Made by a program: the position numbers and the translations under genes
The notes under the pieces: generated by a model
The model's database searches: none
Told to the model about the DNA's origin: nothing
Seen by the model: the letters and a program-made list of their open reading frames with translations, nothing else
DNA from: an uncultured Colwellia sp.
GTDB lineage: Bacteria; Pseudomonadota; Gammaproteobacteria; Enterobacterales; Alteromonadaceae
DNA: 40,096 bases
Assembly (NCBI GenBank): GCA_913058405.1
Contig: CAJXRC010000017.1
Span: 1-40,096 of the forward strand
Direction: 5' to 3'
In this document: positions 32,517-40,096 of the stretch, one piece after another
How the letters are laid out: every line of letters starts with the position of its first letter
Numbering within the stretch: the first letter of the stretch is position 1

Positions 32517-33902
32517 TTAGCTCTTTTTAACAGGTCGCTGCCAACCAACAACATTGCGTTGTTTGGCTCGAGTTAGTGCTAAATCGTTATCTTCAACTTC
32601 TTTGCTTATCACTGAACCTGCACCAACAGTTGCTGAATGACCAATAGTAACTGGTGCTACCAATGAGCTATTAGAGCCAATGAAAGCATTATCACCAATT
32701 TCGGTGGTTGATTTATTTACGCCATCATAATTACAAGTAATGGTACCCGCACCAATATTTACCTTAGTGCCAATTTCTGCATTACCCAAATAACTTAAAT
32801 GTCCTGCTTTACTGCCAGCACCTAAGGTAGTTTTTTTCATTTCAACGAAGTTGCCAACATGTGAGTCTTGCTTCATTACTGAACCAGGGCGAAGGCGAGC
32901 AAATGGACCTACCGAACAATTAGCTTCAATAACCGTATCTTCAATAATACTGTTTGGCTTAATTTCAACATTAGTGCCAATGGTGCTGTTTTTAATAATA
33001 CAGTTCGCGCCTATCTGTACATTATCCGCAAGGCTAACCACACCTTCAAAAATACAGTTTATGTCGATACTCACTTCACTGCCTGTGGTTAACTTACCGC
33101 GAACATCAATGCGAGCAGGATCACGTAAACTTGCGCCGGCTATCATCAACTCTTCAGCGATTCTCGCTTGGTACGCACGTTCTAATGTTGCTAATTGCAC
33201 ACGGTTATTAGCACCCTCTACTTCTATTTCTGTTTCAGGATGAGCAGTAGCAATAACCTTACCTTCACCATGAGCTGCAGCAATAATATCCGTTAGATAA
33301 TATTCACCTTGAGCATTATCACTAGACAAGTTACTTAACCAACGTTTTAGATCGCCGCCATTAGCTAATAAAATACCAGTATTGGCTTCGTTAATTTTCA
33401 GTTGCTCTGCGTTAGCGTCCTTTTGCTCAATAATACCAACAACTTGCTGTTGTCCTGAAATTTCTTGACGAACAATTCTGCCATAACCCATAGGGTTAGC
33501 TAGATGAACCGTTAATAGCGCCATGCCATCAGTTGGTTTAGCTGCCAATAAACTTTCTAACGTAGAGACTTTAGTTAACGGGACATCACCATAAAGTACT
33601 AAGACATCTTCATCATCTGTTAAAAATGGTGAAGCTTGGTCTACGGCGTGGCCTGTCCCAAGTTGTTCAACTTGCTCAACAAACGTTAAGTCATCACCGG
33701 TATTATCTTTCGTGAGTGTTGCTTTTAATACGTCTCCGCCAAAGCCATACACTACATAGATATTGCTAGCACCAAGTTGACGTGCACTATCAATAACATG
33801 ACCTACCATAGGCTTGTCAGCTACACTATGAAGTACTTTTGGCAAAGAGGAACGCATACGGGTACCTTTACCCGCGGCAAGAATAACGACAGAAAGTGAC
33901 AT
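32517..33902 (-). CDS. glmU: Bifunctional GlcNAc-1-P uridylyltransferase / GlcN-1-P acetyltransferase
   Basis: A 461-residue enzyme from ATG 33902, chosen because GGA lies 6 nt before it. An ATG five codons earlier (33917) has no ribosome site. The N-terminal nucleotidyltransferase has [25 protein letters not shown] and LYGDVPL. The C-terminal left-handed beta helix has the acetyltransferase marks [43 protein letters not shown], and [12 protein letters not shown]. It makes UDP-GlcNAc from glucosamine-1-phosphate, acetyl-CoA and UTP. It lies upstream of the DeoR-glmS pair but has its own terminator, so the pathway genes are near each other but not in one operon. Confidence 0.98.
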   Translation of the reverse strand: MSLSVVILAAGKGTRMRSSLPKVLHSVADKPMVGHVIDSARQLGASNIYVVYGFGGDVLKATLTKDNTGDDLTFVEQVEQLGTGHAVDQASPFLTDDEDVLVLYGDVPLTKVSTLESLLAAKPTDGMALLTVHLANPMGYGRIVRQEISGQQQVVGIIEQKDANAEQLKINEANTGILLANGGDLKRWLSNLSSDNAQGEYYLTDIIAAAHGEGKVIATAHPETEIEVEGANNRVQLATLERAYQARIAEELMIAGASLRDPARIDVRGKLTTGSEVSIDINCIFEGVVSLADNVQIGANCIIKNSTIGTNVEIKPNSIIEDTVIEANCSVGPFARLRPGSVMKQDSHVGNFVEMKKTTLGAGSKAGHLSYLGNAEIGTKVNIGAGTITCNYDGVNKSTTEIGDNAFIGSNSSLVAPVTIGHSATVGAGSVISKEVEDNDLALTRAKQRNVVGWQRPVKKS

Positions 33903-34014
33903 GATAAATCCATTCATTGAGCATTTTTAAGAGCGCGTATTGTAACCAATTTTATGCTGCCTAGGCTAGGGGTTGTTGATCTTTCAGGATTAAAATAGTT
34001 ACTCTTTAGTTTGA

Positions 34015-36744
34015 TCAACTTTCAGATAGCATAGTGACAACCTTAATCGGCTCAGCTTTGTTCTGGCTGATCAAGCTAGCCAACTCTGGCTTACAAGAGC
34101 CACATTTAGTACCACATTGTAGTTTTTCACCTAAGGCTTCAACACTGCCACAGCCTTGTGTTATCGCTTCGTTAATGGTTTTCTCACCTACGTTATAACA
34201 GCTACACACTTGTTTGCCTTGATTAAACTTATCACTCGCAATACCAAGTAATAATGACTGTATAGTCGCAAATTCTAAAGTTTGTGAAGCAAACACATGT
34301 TCAAGCCATGCTTGTTCTATTTCAGGCCAGCATGTTGAGAAGTAACCTAAGAAGGCAAGTTTGCCTGCTTGCAAACAGACAATGTAAGATTTATCTTCTT
34401 GATTGAACGTTAACCATTCACCTGATAAACCACTGGTTTGTTGACACCATAATAACGCATCTGTAGTTGGCTCATCTAGGGCAACTTGGTAAGTATCGCC
34501 ATAACTGGCAGTACTTTTAACCCAAAAATCTGCAGCTAGGTTTATATTACGTTTCGCATCGTTACACGTATGAATACTAACGTATTGCTTAAATGTTTTT
34601 TTACTTAAGGCAACTGCACCTTGTTTACTTTCTGCTTGTCCTGACAATGGATCCACAATGCCTTGATATAATGAACTTACATTGGCGTGTGAAGCAAAGC
34701 TTTTGTTCCAATGAATGGGCATAAAACATTCACCAATGCGTTGTTTGGTGTCCAGCTTTACATGGGCAATTGCTTGTCCGGTGCTAGCAGCTACCGAAAG
34801 CATATCATCATTTTGAACTGCTAAAGCTTGAGCATCAGTTGGGTGTATATATAGGTAGGGCTTGTCAGTATGTTTTGATAACTTACTTGTTTTACCTGTG
34901 CGCGTCATGGTGTGCCATTGATCACGCAAACGGCCGCTGTTTAATACAAACGGGAATTCGACAGAGGTTTTTTGAAGTGGTAATTGTGGCGTAACGGCAA
35001 TAAATTGCGCTTTACCTGACGGGGTATTAAATTGTCCGTCAGCATAAACACGGGCACAACCTTCAGGATTAGCAGCATTTACTGGCCATTGTATCGGCGA
35101 AAGTTCGTTATATTCCTTGTTGGTTAAGTCACTTAAACCACTTAAATCAAGCAGGCGCTCACCGTCATTTTCAAATTGGGTGAGTTGAACATGTTCTTTG
35201 AACACATCACTAACATCATCAAAATCAAAACCATTGAACCCCATTTTGATAGCAACGTCTCGGATAATTTGCCAGTCGTGCTTAGCTTGTCCCGCGGGTA
35301 ATACAGCATTACGTTGACGAGAAATGCGACGCTCTGAATTGGTGACAGTACCATTTTTTTCTAACCATGGTGTTGCCGGTAATTTTACATCAGCAAGAGA
35401 CAAGGTATCGTTTTCTTCAACACAATCTGATACCACGACTAGTTCACATTTTTTCAGCGCGGCAGTGATTTTAGCGTGATTAGGTAGGCTTACTACAGGA
35501 TTCGTTGCCATTATCCATACGGCTTTAATCTCACCAGAATAAATTTTATCGAACAAATCAATTGCTTTAGCGCCTTGTTTGTTCGCAATAGTAGGTGACT
35601 GCCAAAAGCGTTGTACTTTGTCCTGATGTTTTGGATTGTCGATATCCATATGTGCGGCAAGTTGATTGGCTAATCCACCCACTTCTCTACCGCCCATGGC
35701 ATTAGGTTGTCCTGTAATAGAGAAAGGACCACTGCCAGTTTTACCAACTTTCCCACTGGCTAAATGACAGTTAATAATAGTTTGGCATTTATCTACCCCT
35801 GAAGAGGACTGATTGATACCCATAGAATAAAAAGTAATCGCTTTCTCACTACTGCAGAATAATCGATAAACGGCGATAAGTTCTTCTATATTAACTTGGC
35901 AAAACTCTGCAACCTTTGTGGTTGTCCAATTTGCTGCTTGGGCCAGTGTTTGCTCAAAACCTTCGGTGTGTTGAGCGATATAATCAGTATTTAACCCTTG
36001 GTTCTCACTTAAAAAGTGTAATAAACCATTAAAAAAAGCAGCATCAGTGCCAGGCTTTAATTGAATAAAATTATCGGCTAGTTCACAGGTGGCTGTTTTT
36101 CTTGGATCAATCACTACAACTTTCATTGCATGGTTAATTTTTTTTGCACGTTCAATACGTTGATATAAGACGGGGTGAGTCCATGCAGCATTAGAACCCG
36201 TTATAAATAATAGATCAGTTTGTTCAAGATCGTCATAAGTGCACGGAACAACATCCTCACCAAAAGCACGTTTGTATGCAGAGACCGCTGACGACATACA
36301 AAGTCGAGAGTTGGTATCGATATTACCTGAGCCGATATAACCTTTCATCAGCTTGTTGGCAATGTAGTAATCTTCAGTTAACAACTGGCCTGATACATAA
36401 AAGGCAACCGAGTCTTTACCGTGTTTTTTTATGATGTCGTTAAATTGCTTAGCAACATAATCAGTCGCTTTATCCCAACTTACTTGCTCACCTGCGATTT
36501 CAGGGGCTAACAAACGACCCGTTAAATCGATAGTATTAAGTAAGTTACTACCTTTAACGCATAATCTGCCATAGTTTGAAGGATGGGCAGCTGAGCCTAC
36601 TAATGACGTTGCTTTGCCATCTGCTACGCCAATATCAACACCACAACCCACGCCACAATAGGCACAAGTACTTTGGATAAGTGACGGTTCACCGGTTTTA
36701 ATTACAGGTGAGGTAAGCAGTGATGTCGGTAATAAATCGCTCAA
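34015..36744 (-). CDS. nasA: Assimilatory nitrate reductase catalytic subunit (NasA)
   Basis: A 909-residue molybdopterin enzyme of the NapA/NasA class. The first Fe4S4 site is CAYCGVGCGVDIG plus RLCVKG. The Mo-ligand cysteine is in SRLCMSSAV at about 149. NQSSSGVDKCQTIINCHLAS and GQPNAMGGREVGG are typical, and the molydopterin-binding domain lies near the end. A C-terminal BFD-like Fe2S2 domain (VCSCYNVGE, then CGTKCGSCKPEL) marks it as assimilatory. It reduces nitrate to nitrite in the cytoplasm for NirBD. Both possible starts are TTG: 36744 has GGAG 6 nt before it and is used here; 36756 would add four residues. It is third in nirB-nirD-nasA, 75 bp after nirD. Confidence 0.95.
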   Translation of the reverse strand: MSDLLPTSLLTSPVIKTGEPSLIQSTCAYCGVGCGVDIGVADGKATSLVGSAAHPSNYGRLCVKGSNLLNTIDLTGRLLAPEIAGEQVSWDKATDYVAKQFNDIIKKHGKDSVAFYVSGQLLTEDYYIANKLMKGYIGSGNIDTNSRLCMSSAVSAYKRAFGEDVVPCTYDDLEQTDLLFITGSNAAWTHPVLYQRIERAKKINHAMKVVVIDPRKTATCELADNFIQLKPGTDAAFFNGLLHFLSENQGLNTDYIAQHTEGFEQTLAQAANWTTTKVAEFCQVNIEELIAVYRLFCSSEKAITFYSMGINQSSSGVDKCQTIINCHLASGKVGKTGSGPFSITGQPNAMGGREVGGLANQLAAHMDIDNPKHQDKVQRFWQSPTIANKQGAKAIDLFDKIYSGEIKAVWIMATNPVVSLPNHAKITAALKKCELVVVSDCVEENDTLSLADVKLPATPWLEKNGTVTNSERRISRQRNAVLPAGQAKHDWQIIRDVAIKMGFNGFDFDDVSDVFKEHVQLTQFENDGERLLDLSGLSDLTNKEYNELSPIQWPVNAANPEGCARVYADGQFNTPSGKAQFIAVTPQLPLQKTSVEFPFVLNSGRLRDQWHTMTRTGKTSKLSKHTDKPYLYIHPTDAQALAVQNDDMLSVAASTGQAIAHVKLDTKQRIGECFMPIHWNKSFASHANVSSLYQGIVDPLSGQAESKQGAVALSKKTFKQYVSIHTCNDAKRNINLAADFWVKSTASYGDTYQVALDEPTTDALLWCQQTSGLSGEWLTFNQEDKSYIVCLQAGKLAFLGYFSTCWPEIEQAWLEHVFASQTLEFATIQSLLLGIASDKFNQGKQVCSCYNVGEKTINEAITQGCGSVEALGEKLQCGTKCGSCKPELASLISQNKAEPIKVVTMLSES

Positions 36745-36819
36745 ACTGAACTCCAAAAAAATTAACCTGGGCTATCGGAAAATCTCCAACAATGTTAGGT
36801 TGAAAATTAGCCATAAACG

Positions 36820-37176
36820 CTAGTAAAAAAGTTGTACTTGCTCGTTTTCAATGCGTATATCGTAAACGGCTATAGTTTGCTCTTCTTGTAAACAACGACC
36901 TGTTTTTAAGGAGTAATGTTGTTTATATAATGGCGAAGAAACCACGGGCTCATCGTCAATACAGCCAACAATACCGCGATACAAGACATTGGCTTGACCG
37001 ATAGGGTCGTAGTTACCTACGGCGTATATTTTTTCTTCGCTGTTAGGAATATGGAAGATGGCAATTTGCTCATCTTCACCCGCCGAGTTAGCTATTAAAG
37101 CGCTGATACCAGAATCTTTTACTAGTTCAGTTGCCTTACAAATAGTGCGCCATGCTTTGTTCGTGGTTGTAGTCAT
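36820..37176 (-). CDS. nirD: Nitrite reductase small subunit
   Basis: A 118-residue Rieske-like protein that lacks the Rieske Cys-His ligands, as NirD does. It has QIAIFHIPNSEEKIYAVGNY, GIVGCIDDEPVVSSPLYKQH and the ending TGRCLQEEQTIAVYDIRIEN. AGAGGAG precedes its ATG. It starts 15 bp after nirB and completes the NADH nitrite reductase, which reduces nitrite to ammonia. Confidence 0.96.
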   Translation of the reverse strand: MTTTTNKAWRTICKATELVKDSGISALIANSAGEDEQIAIFHIPNSEEKIYAVGNYDPIGQANVLYRGIVGCIDDEPVVSSPLYKQHYSLKTGRCLQEEQTIAVYDIRIENEQVQLFY

Positions 37177-37191
37177 TTTGTTGTACTCCTC

Positions 37192-39807
37192 TTAAGCTTC
37201 TTCAGCTACGGCTTCTTTTTCAGTTGCGTCGCTTTCTGTCGATGAGATGTATTTAACATCAATTTTTTCTTGTCCACGTGCAGGACGAATTTGCTCGCGT
37301 TCAGTCACAAATTGGATATTACTATCGCTTTGATCTGAGTTAACAAAGGGTTGGAAACGTTTTAATGCTTCTGGATCTTCAATGGTTGTTTTCCATTCAC
37401 ACTGATAAGTACCAACAATGGCTTTCATTTGTGTTTCTAACGCATCATTTAGGCCTAAGCTGTCATTGATGATAACGTCTTGTAAGTAAGCTAAACCGCC
37501 CTCTAAGTTGTCCATCCATGTTGAAGTACGTTGTAATCTGTCGCCCGTTTGTACGTAGAACATCAAGATACGGTCAACATAGTTAACTAAGGTTTCATCA
37601 TCTAAGTCCGTGGCAAATAAATCGCCATGACGAGGTTTCATGCCACCGTTTCCAGCAACGTATAAGTTCCAACCATTATCTGTCGCAATAATACCGATAT
37701 CTTTACCTTGAGCTTCAGCACACTCACGAGTACAACCAGACACACCAAACTTAATCTTGTGTGGTGCACGTAAACCTTTGTATCTGTGCTCTAAGTCGAT
37801 AGCCATACTCATGCTGTCTTGCACGCCATAACGACACCAAGTAGAACCAACACATGATTTAACCGTACGTAATGATTTACCGTAGGCATGACCTGTTTCA
37901 AAACCAGCATCGACTAATTCTTTCCAAATTGGCGGTAATTGCTCAACACGTGCGCCGAATAAATCAACCCGTGCGCCACCGGTAATTTTGGTATAAAGAT
38001 TATATTTTTTAGCTACTTCACCTAATACGATAAGTTTGTCAGGGGTAATTTCACCGCCAGCAATTCGAGGAACAACTGAGTAGGTACCATCTTTTTGCAT
38101 GTTACCAAGGTAGGTATCGTTAGTATCTTGTAGAGATAAATGAGGTTTTTTAAGAATGTAGTCATTCCATACAGAAGCAAGCACAGAGCCAGCTACCGGT
38201 TTACAAATTTCACAACCTAGACCACGACCATGCTTTTCAAGTAGCTCGTCGAAGGTTTTGATTTTTCCAACACTAACAATGTCGTATATTTCTTGACGTG
38301 AATAAGCAAAATGCTCACAAATGTCTTTCTTAACTTCAACACCGCGTTTTTCAAATTCGTTATCAGCAACGCTTTTAACCAAGGCAGCACAGCCACCACA
38401 ACCAGAGCCGGCTTTAGTACAACTTTTAACATCGCCAACGGTCATCGCGCCTGCATCAATAGAGGCAATAATGTCCCCTTTAGTCACGTTATGACATGAA
38501 CAGATGGTTGCGGTATCAGGTAAGGCATCAACGCCTAATGTTGGCTTATCAGCAGCCATTGGCAAGATAAGACCTTCAGGAGATTCAGGTAATTCAATCG
38601 CGTTTAGCATGTATTGCAATAACGTGTCGTATTCACTGGTATCACCAATAAGTACGGCACCTAACAATGCTTTTTTGTCGTTTGATACAACGATTTTCTT
38701 ATAAACACCTTCAGGTTGGTTCTCATAAGTGTAGGTTAATGCACCTTCAGTTTTACCGTGCGCATCACCAATTGAGCCAACCTCTACGCCCATTAGTTTT
38801 AACTTAGTGCTCATGTCTGCACCGGTAAACTCAGCAATATCTCTGTTTTCGCCATTTCCTTCAGTAGTAAAGCCCGCAATGTGTTTAGCGACAACTTTAG
38901 CCATCGCATAACCTGGAGCAACTAAACCAAAAATAAAGTTATTCCATAAAGCACACTCACCAATAGCATAGATATTAGCATCTGATGTTTGGCACTGGTT
39001 GTTCACAACAATGCCGCCACGCTCACCTATTGTCAGCTCAAATTCACGTGCTAGGTTGTCATATGGACGAATACCCGCTGAGAATAAAATTAAATCAGTT
39101 TCTAATTCGGTATCATCGCTAAAACATAATTTATAACGGCTAGAATTACCTTTTTCGATGACGCTTGTCGCTTTAGAGGTATGAACTTGTACCCCTAAGT
39201 CTTCAATTTTTTCTCTTAATAAACGACCGCCGCCACCATCAATTTGAACACCCATTAATTGGGGTGCAAATTCAACAACGTGTGTTTGTAGACCTAATTG
39301 TTTGATAGCGTTTGCGGCTTCAAGACCTAACAAGCCACCACCAATAACCACGCCAACCTTGCTTTCTTTAGCGCTAGCGGCGATGTCTTCTAAATCGTCA
39401 ATAGTGCGATAAACTAAACAATGATCTTGGTCTTTTCCAGGGATTGGTGGAACAAACGGGTAAGAACCTGTAGCTAAAACTAATTTATCATAATGATATG
39501 TTTCGCCACTTTCGGTCGTAACATATTGAACGAGTTTATCAATCAAGACCACTTTAGCATTAGTTTTAAAGGTCACACCCAAGGCTTCATAATGCGCTGG
39601 TGTAGTCATTGCTAAATCATTTGCAGTTTTGCCGCCAAAATATTCAGATAAATGAACTCGATCGTAAGCTAAGCGGGATTCCGCTGAGAGCACTGTTATT
39701 TGGTAATTTGGGTTTTTAGCCATTTCCTCAACAAAGTGATGGCCAACCATGCCGTTACCAACCACAACAATATTAGTTTTAGTTAATAGCTGTTTATCTG
39801 TATTCAT
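37192..39807 (-). CDS. nirB: NADH-dependent nitrite reductase large subunit
   Basis: An 871-residue enzyme from ATG 39807, which has AGGA 8 nt before it; the longer TTG start at 39825 would overlap that site. The FAD/NADH module is at about 10-290 (VVVGNGMVGHHFVEEMAKNP, VGVVIGGGLLGLEAANAIKQ). Two BFD-like Fe2S2 regions follow (ICSCHNVTKG with GSGCGGCAAL; GLGCEICKPVAGS). The sirohaem/Fe4S4 module has CVGSTWCRYG and SGCTRECAEAQGKD. It reduces nitrite to ammonium with NADH. It is the first gene of nirBD-nasA; the upstream region carries an NtrC-like site, a sigma-54 promoter and a leader hairpin. Confidence 0.97.
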   Translation of the reverse strand: MNTDKQLLTKTNIVVVGNGMVGHHFVEEMAKNPNYQITVLSAESRLAYDRVHLSEYFGGKTANDLAMTTPAHYEALGVTFKTNAKVVLIDKLVQYVTTESGETYHYDKLVLATGSYPFVPPIPGKDQDHCLVYRTIDDLEDIAASAKESKVGVVIGGGLLGLEAANAIKQLGLQTHVVEFAPQLMGVQIDGGGGRLLREKIEDLGVQVHTSKATSVIEKGNSSRYKLCFSDDTELETDLILFSAGIRPYDNLAREFELTIGERGGIVVNNQCQTSDANIYAIGECALWNNFIFGLVAPGYAMAKVVAKHIAGFTTEGNGENRDIAEFTGADMSTKLKLMGVEVGSIGDAHGKTEGALTYTYENQPEGVYKKIVVSNDKKALLGAVLIGDTSEYDTLLQYMLNAIELPESPEGLILPMAADKPTLGVDALPDTATICSCHNVTKGDIIASIDAGAMTVGDVKSCTKAGSGCGGCAALVKSVADNEFEKRGVEVKKDICEHFAYSRQEIYDIVSVGKIKTFDELLEKHGRGLGCEICKPVAGSVLASVWNDYILKKPHLSLQDTNDTYLGNMQKDGTYSVVPRIAGGEITPDKLIVLGEVAKKYNLYTKITGGARVDLFGARVEQLPPIWKELVDAGFETGHAYGKSLRTVKSCVGSTWCRYGVQDSMSMAIDLEHRYKGLRAPHKIKFGVSGCTRECAEAQGKDIGIIATDNGWNLYVAGNGGMKPRHGDLFATDLDDETLVNYVDRILMFYVQTGDRLQRTSTWMDNLEGGLAYLQDVIINDSLGLNDALETQMKAIVGTYQCEWKTTIEDPEALKRFQPFVNSDQSDSNIQFVTEREQIRPARGQEKIDVKYISSTESDATEKEAVAEEA

Positions 39808-39840
39808 AAGGACAATCCTACTCAAAATGCGGGAATAAAA

Positions 39841-39880
39841 TAAAACCTGTTAGTAAAGACATACAATTAACAAGGTTTTA
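39841..39880 (-). promoter_or_regulatory. Terminator-like hairpin in the nirB leader (candidate attenuator)
   Basis: On the minus strand, arms 39880-39868 and 39852-39841 pair (TAAAACCTTGTTA with TAACAGGTTTTA, one bulged base) around a 15-nt loop. A U-rich tail (TTTTATTCCC, 39840-39831) follows. It lies between the predicted transcription start and the nirB ATG. In Klebsiella nas operons the leader is a NasR-controlled attenuator; a similar role is inferred here. Confidence 0.6.
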
Positions 39881-39899
39881 TTCAAGATGCCTTTAGTAG

Positions 39900-39916
39900 A
39901 GCAAGCTAGATGCCAA
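39900..39916 (-). promoter_or_regulatory. Sigma-54 promoter of nirB-nirD-nasA
   Basis: The minus strand reads ttggcatctagcttgct. It has TTGGCA at the -24 element, TTGCT at the -12 element, and the required GG-N10-GC spacing (GG at 39914-39913, GC at 39902-39901). The predicted start is near 39890, about 83 nt before the nirB ATG. Nitrate assimilation operons are commonly NtrC/sigma-54 controlled. Confidence 0.78.
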
Positions 39917-39999
39917 TATATTTTTTATATACATAACAATATCTTAGCTATATCCTTATACTGGTGATTTAGTCCTTTGCACTAGAGTGAATATTATTG

Positions 40000-40016
40000 A
40001 GCACTCGGACGGTGCA
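40000..40016. promoter_or_regulatory. NtrC-binding site upstream of nirB
   Basis: The minus strand reads tgcaccgtccgagtgct. It fits the NtrC consensus TGCACY-N5-RGTGCA at 11 of 12 fixed positions. Its centre is about 118 bp upstream of the predicted start, a usual enhancer distance for NtrC. A TGCACT half-site lies nearer, at 39979. Confidence 0.72.
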
Positions 40017-40096
40017 AGTTTAAACAACCCTGTTGCGGGTTTAATACCAAGTTGATTAAGTTCTTTCCCACTCAGCGAGAATTAAAAGGCTTAGAG

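Noticed and set aside
33960-33970. CCTAG-G-CTAGG palindrome after nasA
   Set aside because: Arms of 5 bp with no U-tract; too short to call a terminator or operator.

Overview
The window looks like one end of a draft-genome contig from a marine, low-GC gammaproteobacterium of the Alteromonadales, with a Colwellia/Thalassotalea-like gene style. The evidence is the AT-rich intergenic DNA, many LysR regulators, TonB and PepSY iron genes, a PEP-CTERM protein, a cache-GGDEF protein, the DeoR-glmS pair, and nirBD with nasA. This taxonomic placement is inference; there is no rRNA in the window. Bases 1-26 are not genomic: they match the tail of the Illumina Nextera Read 1 transposase adapter, so the true sequence starts at about base 27 and the first gene is cut there.

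Layout. (1) 27-6585: a clipped small gene, an RclC/YkgB-like DUF417 membrane protein with a degenerate duplicated N-half, a class I glutamine amidotransferase, an AraC regulator, a large surface lipoprotein, and a divergent aldo/keto reductase and LysR pair. (2) 6582-13831: a redox-signalling block. On the minus strand run a MerR/BldC-type HTH fused in front of a receiver domain, a soluble triple-PAS histidine kinase, a stand-alone receiver and an unknown 157-residue protein. Divergently lie an Aer-like PAS chemoreceptor that keeps the FAD-contact residues of Aer, then a Tat-exported sulfite dehydrogenase (SorA) and a di-haem cytochrome c that fuses a SorB domain to a second cytochrome domain. 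Helically phased direct repeats lie on both sides of the chemoreceptor gene (10091-10123 and 11766-11805). (3) 14014-18687: gamma-glutamyltransferase, a DUF4442 hotdog protein, and a LysR regulator divergent from an SDR oxidoreductase.

(4) 18688-25892: an iron block. A TonB-dependent receptor faces a DUF3325-DUF3649-PepSY membrane operon, and each has a Fur-box-like site upstream. Next come an unassigned hydrophobic reading frame without a good start codon, and a LysR regulator divergent from a YdhR-like monooxygenase that overlaps a four-helix membrane protein. (5) 26081-29557: a PEP-CTERM discoidin-like secreted protein behind a near-consensus sigma-54 promoter, then a membrane dCache-GGDEF diguanylate cyclase. 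(6) 29626-33902: glmS, its DeoR-family regulator and glmU, which make UDP-GlcNAc. (7) 34015-40096: the assimilatory nitrate operon nirB-nirD-nasA. Upstream it shows a 12-nt NtrC-like site, a GG-N10-GC sigma-54 promoter and a leader hairpin with a U-rich tail, which together suggest nitrogen control plus attenuation.

The most novel-looking parts are the HTH-receiver/PAS-kinase/Aer-like/SorAB cluster with its phased repeats, the sigma-54-driven PEP-CTERM gene, the nirB leader, and the orphan membrane frame at 23956-24138. No rRNA, tRNA, CRISPR array, insertion sequence or prophage was seen.
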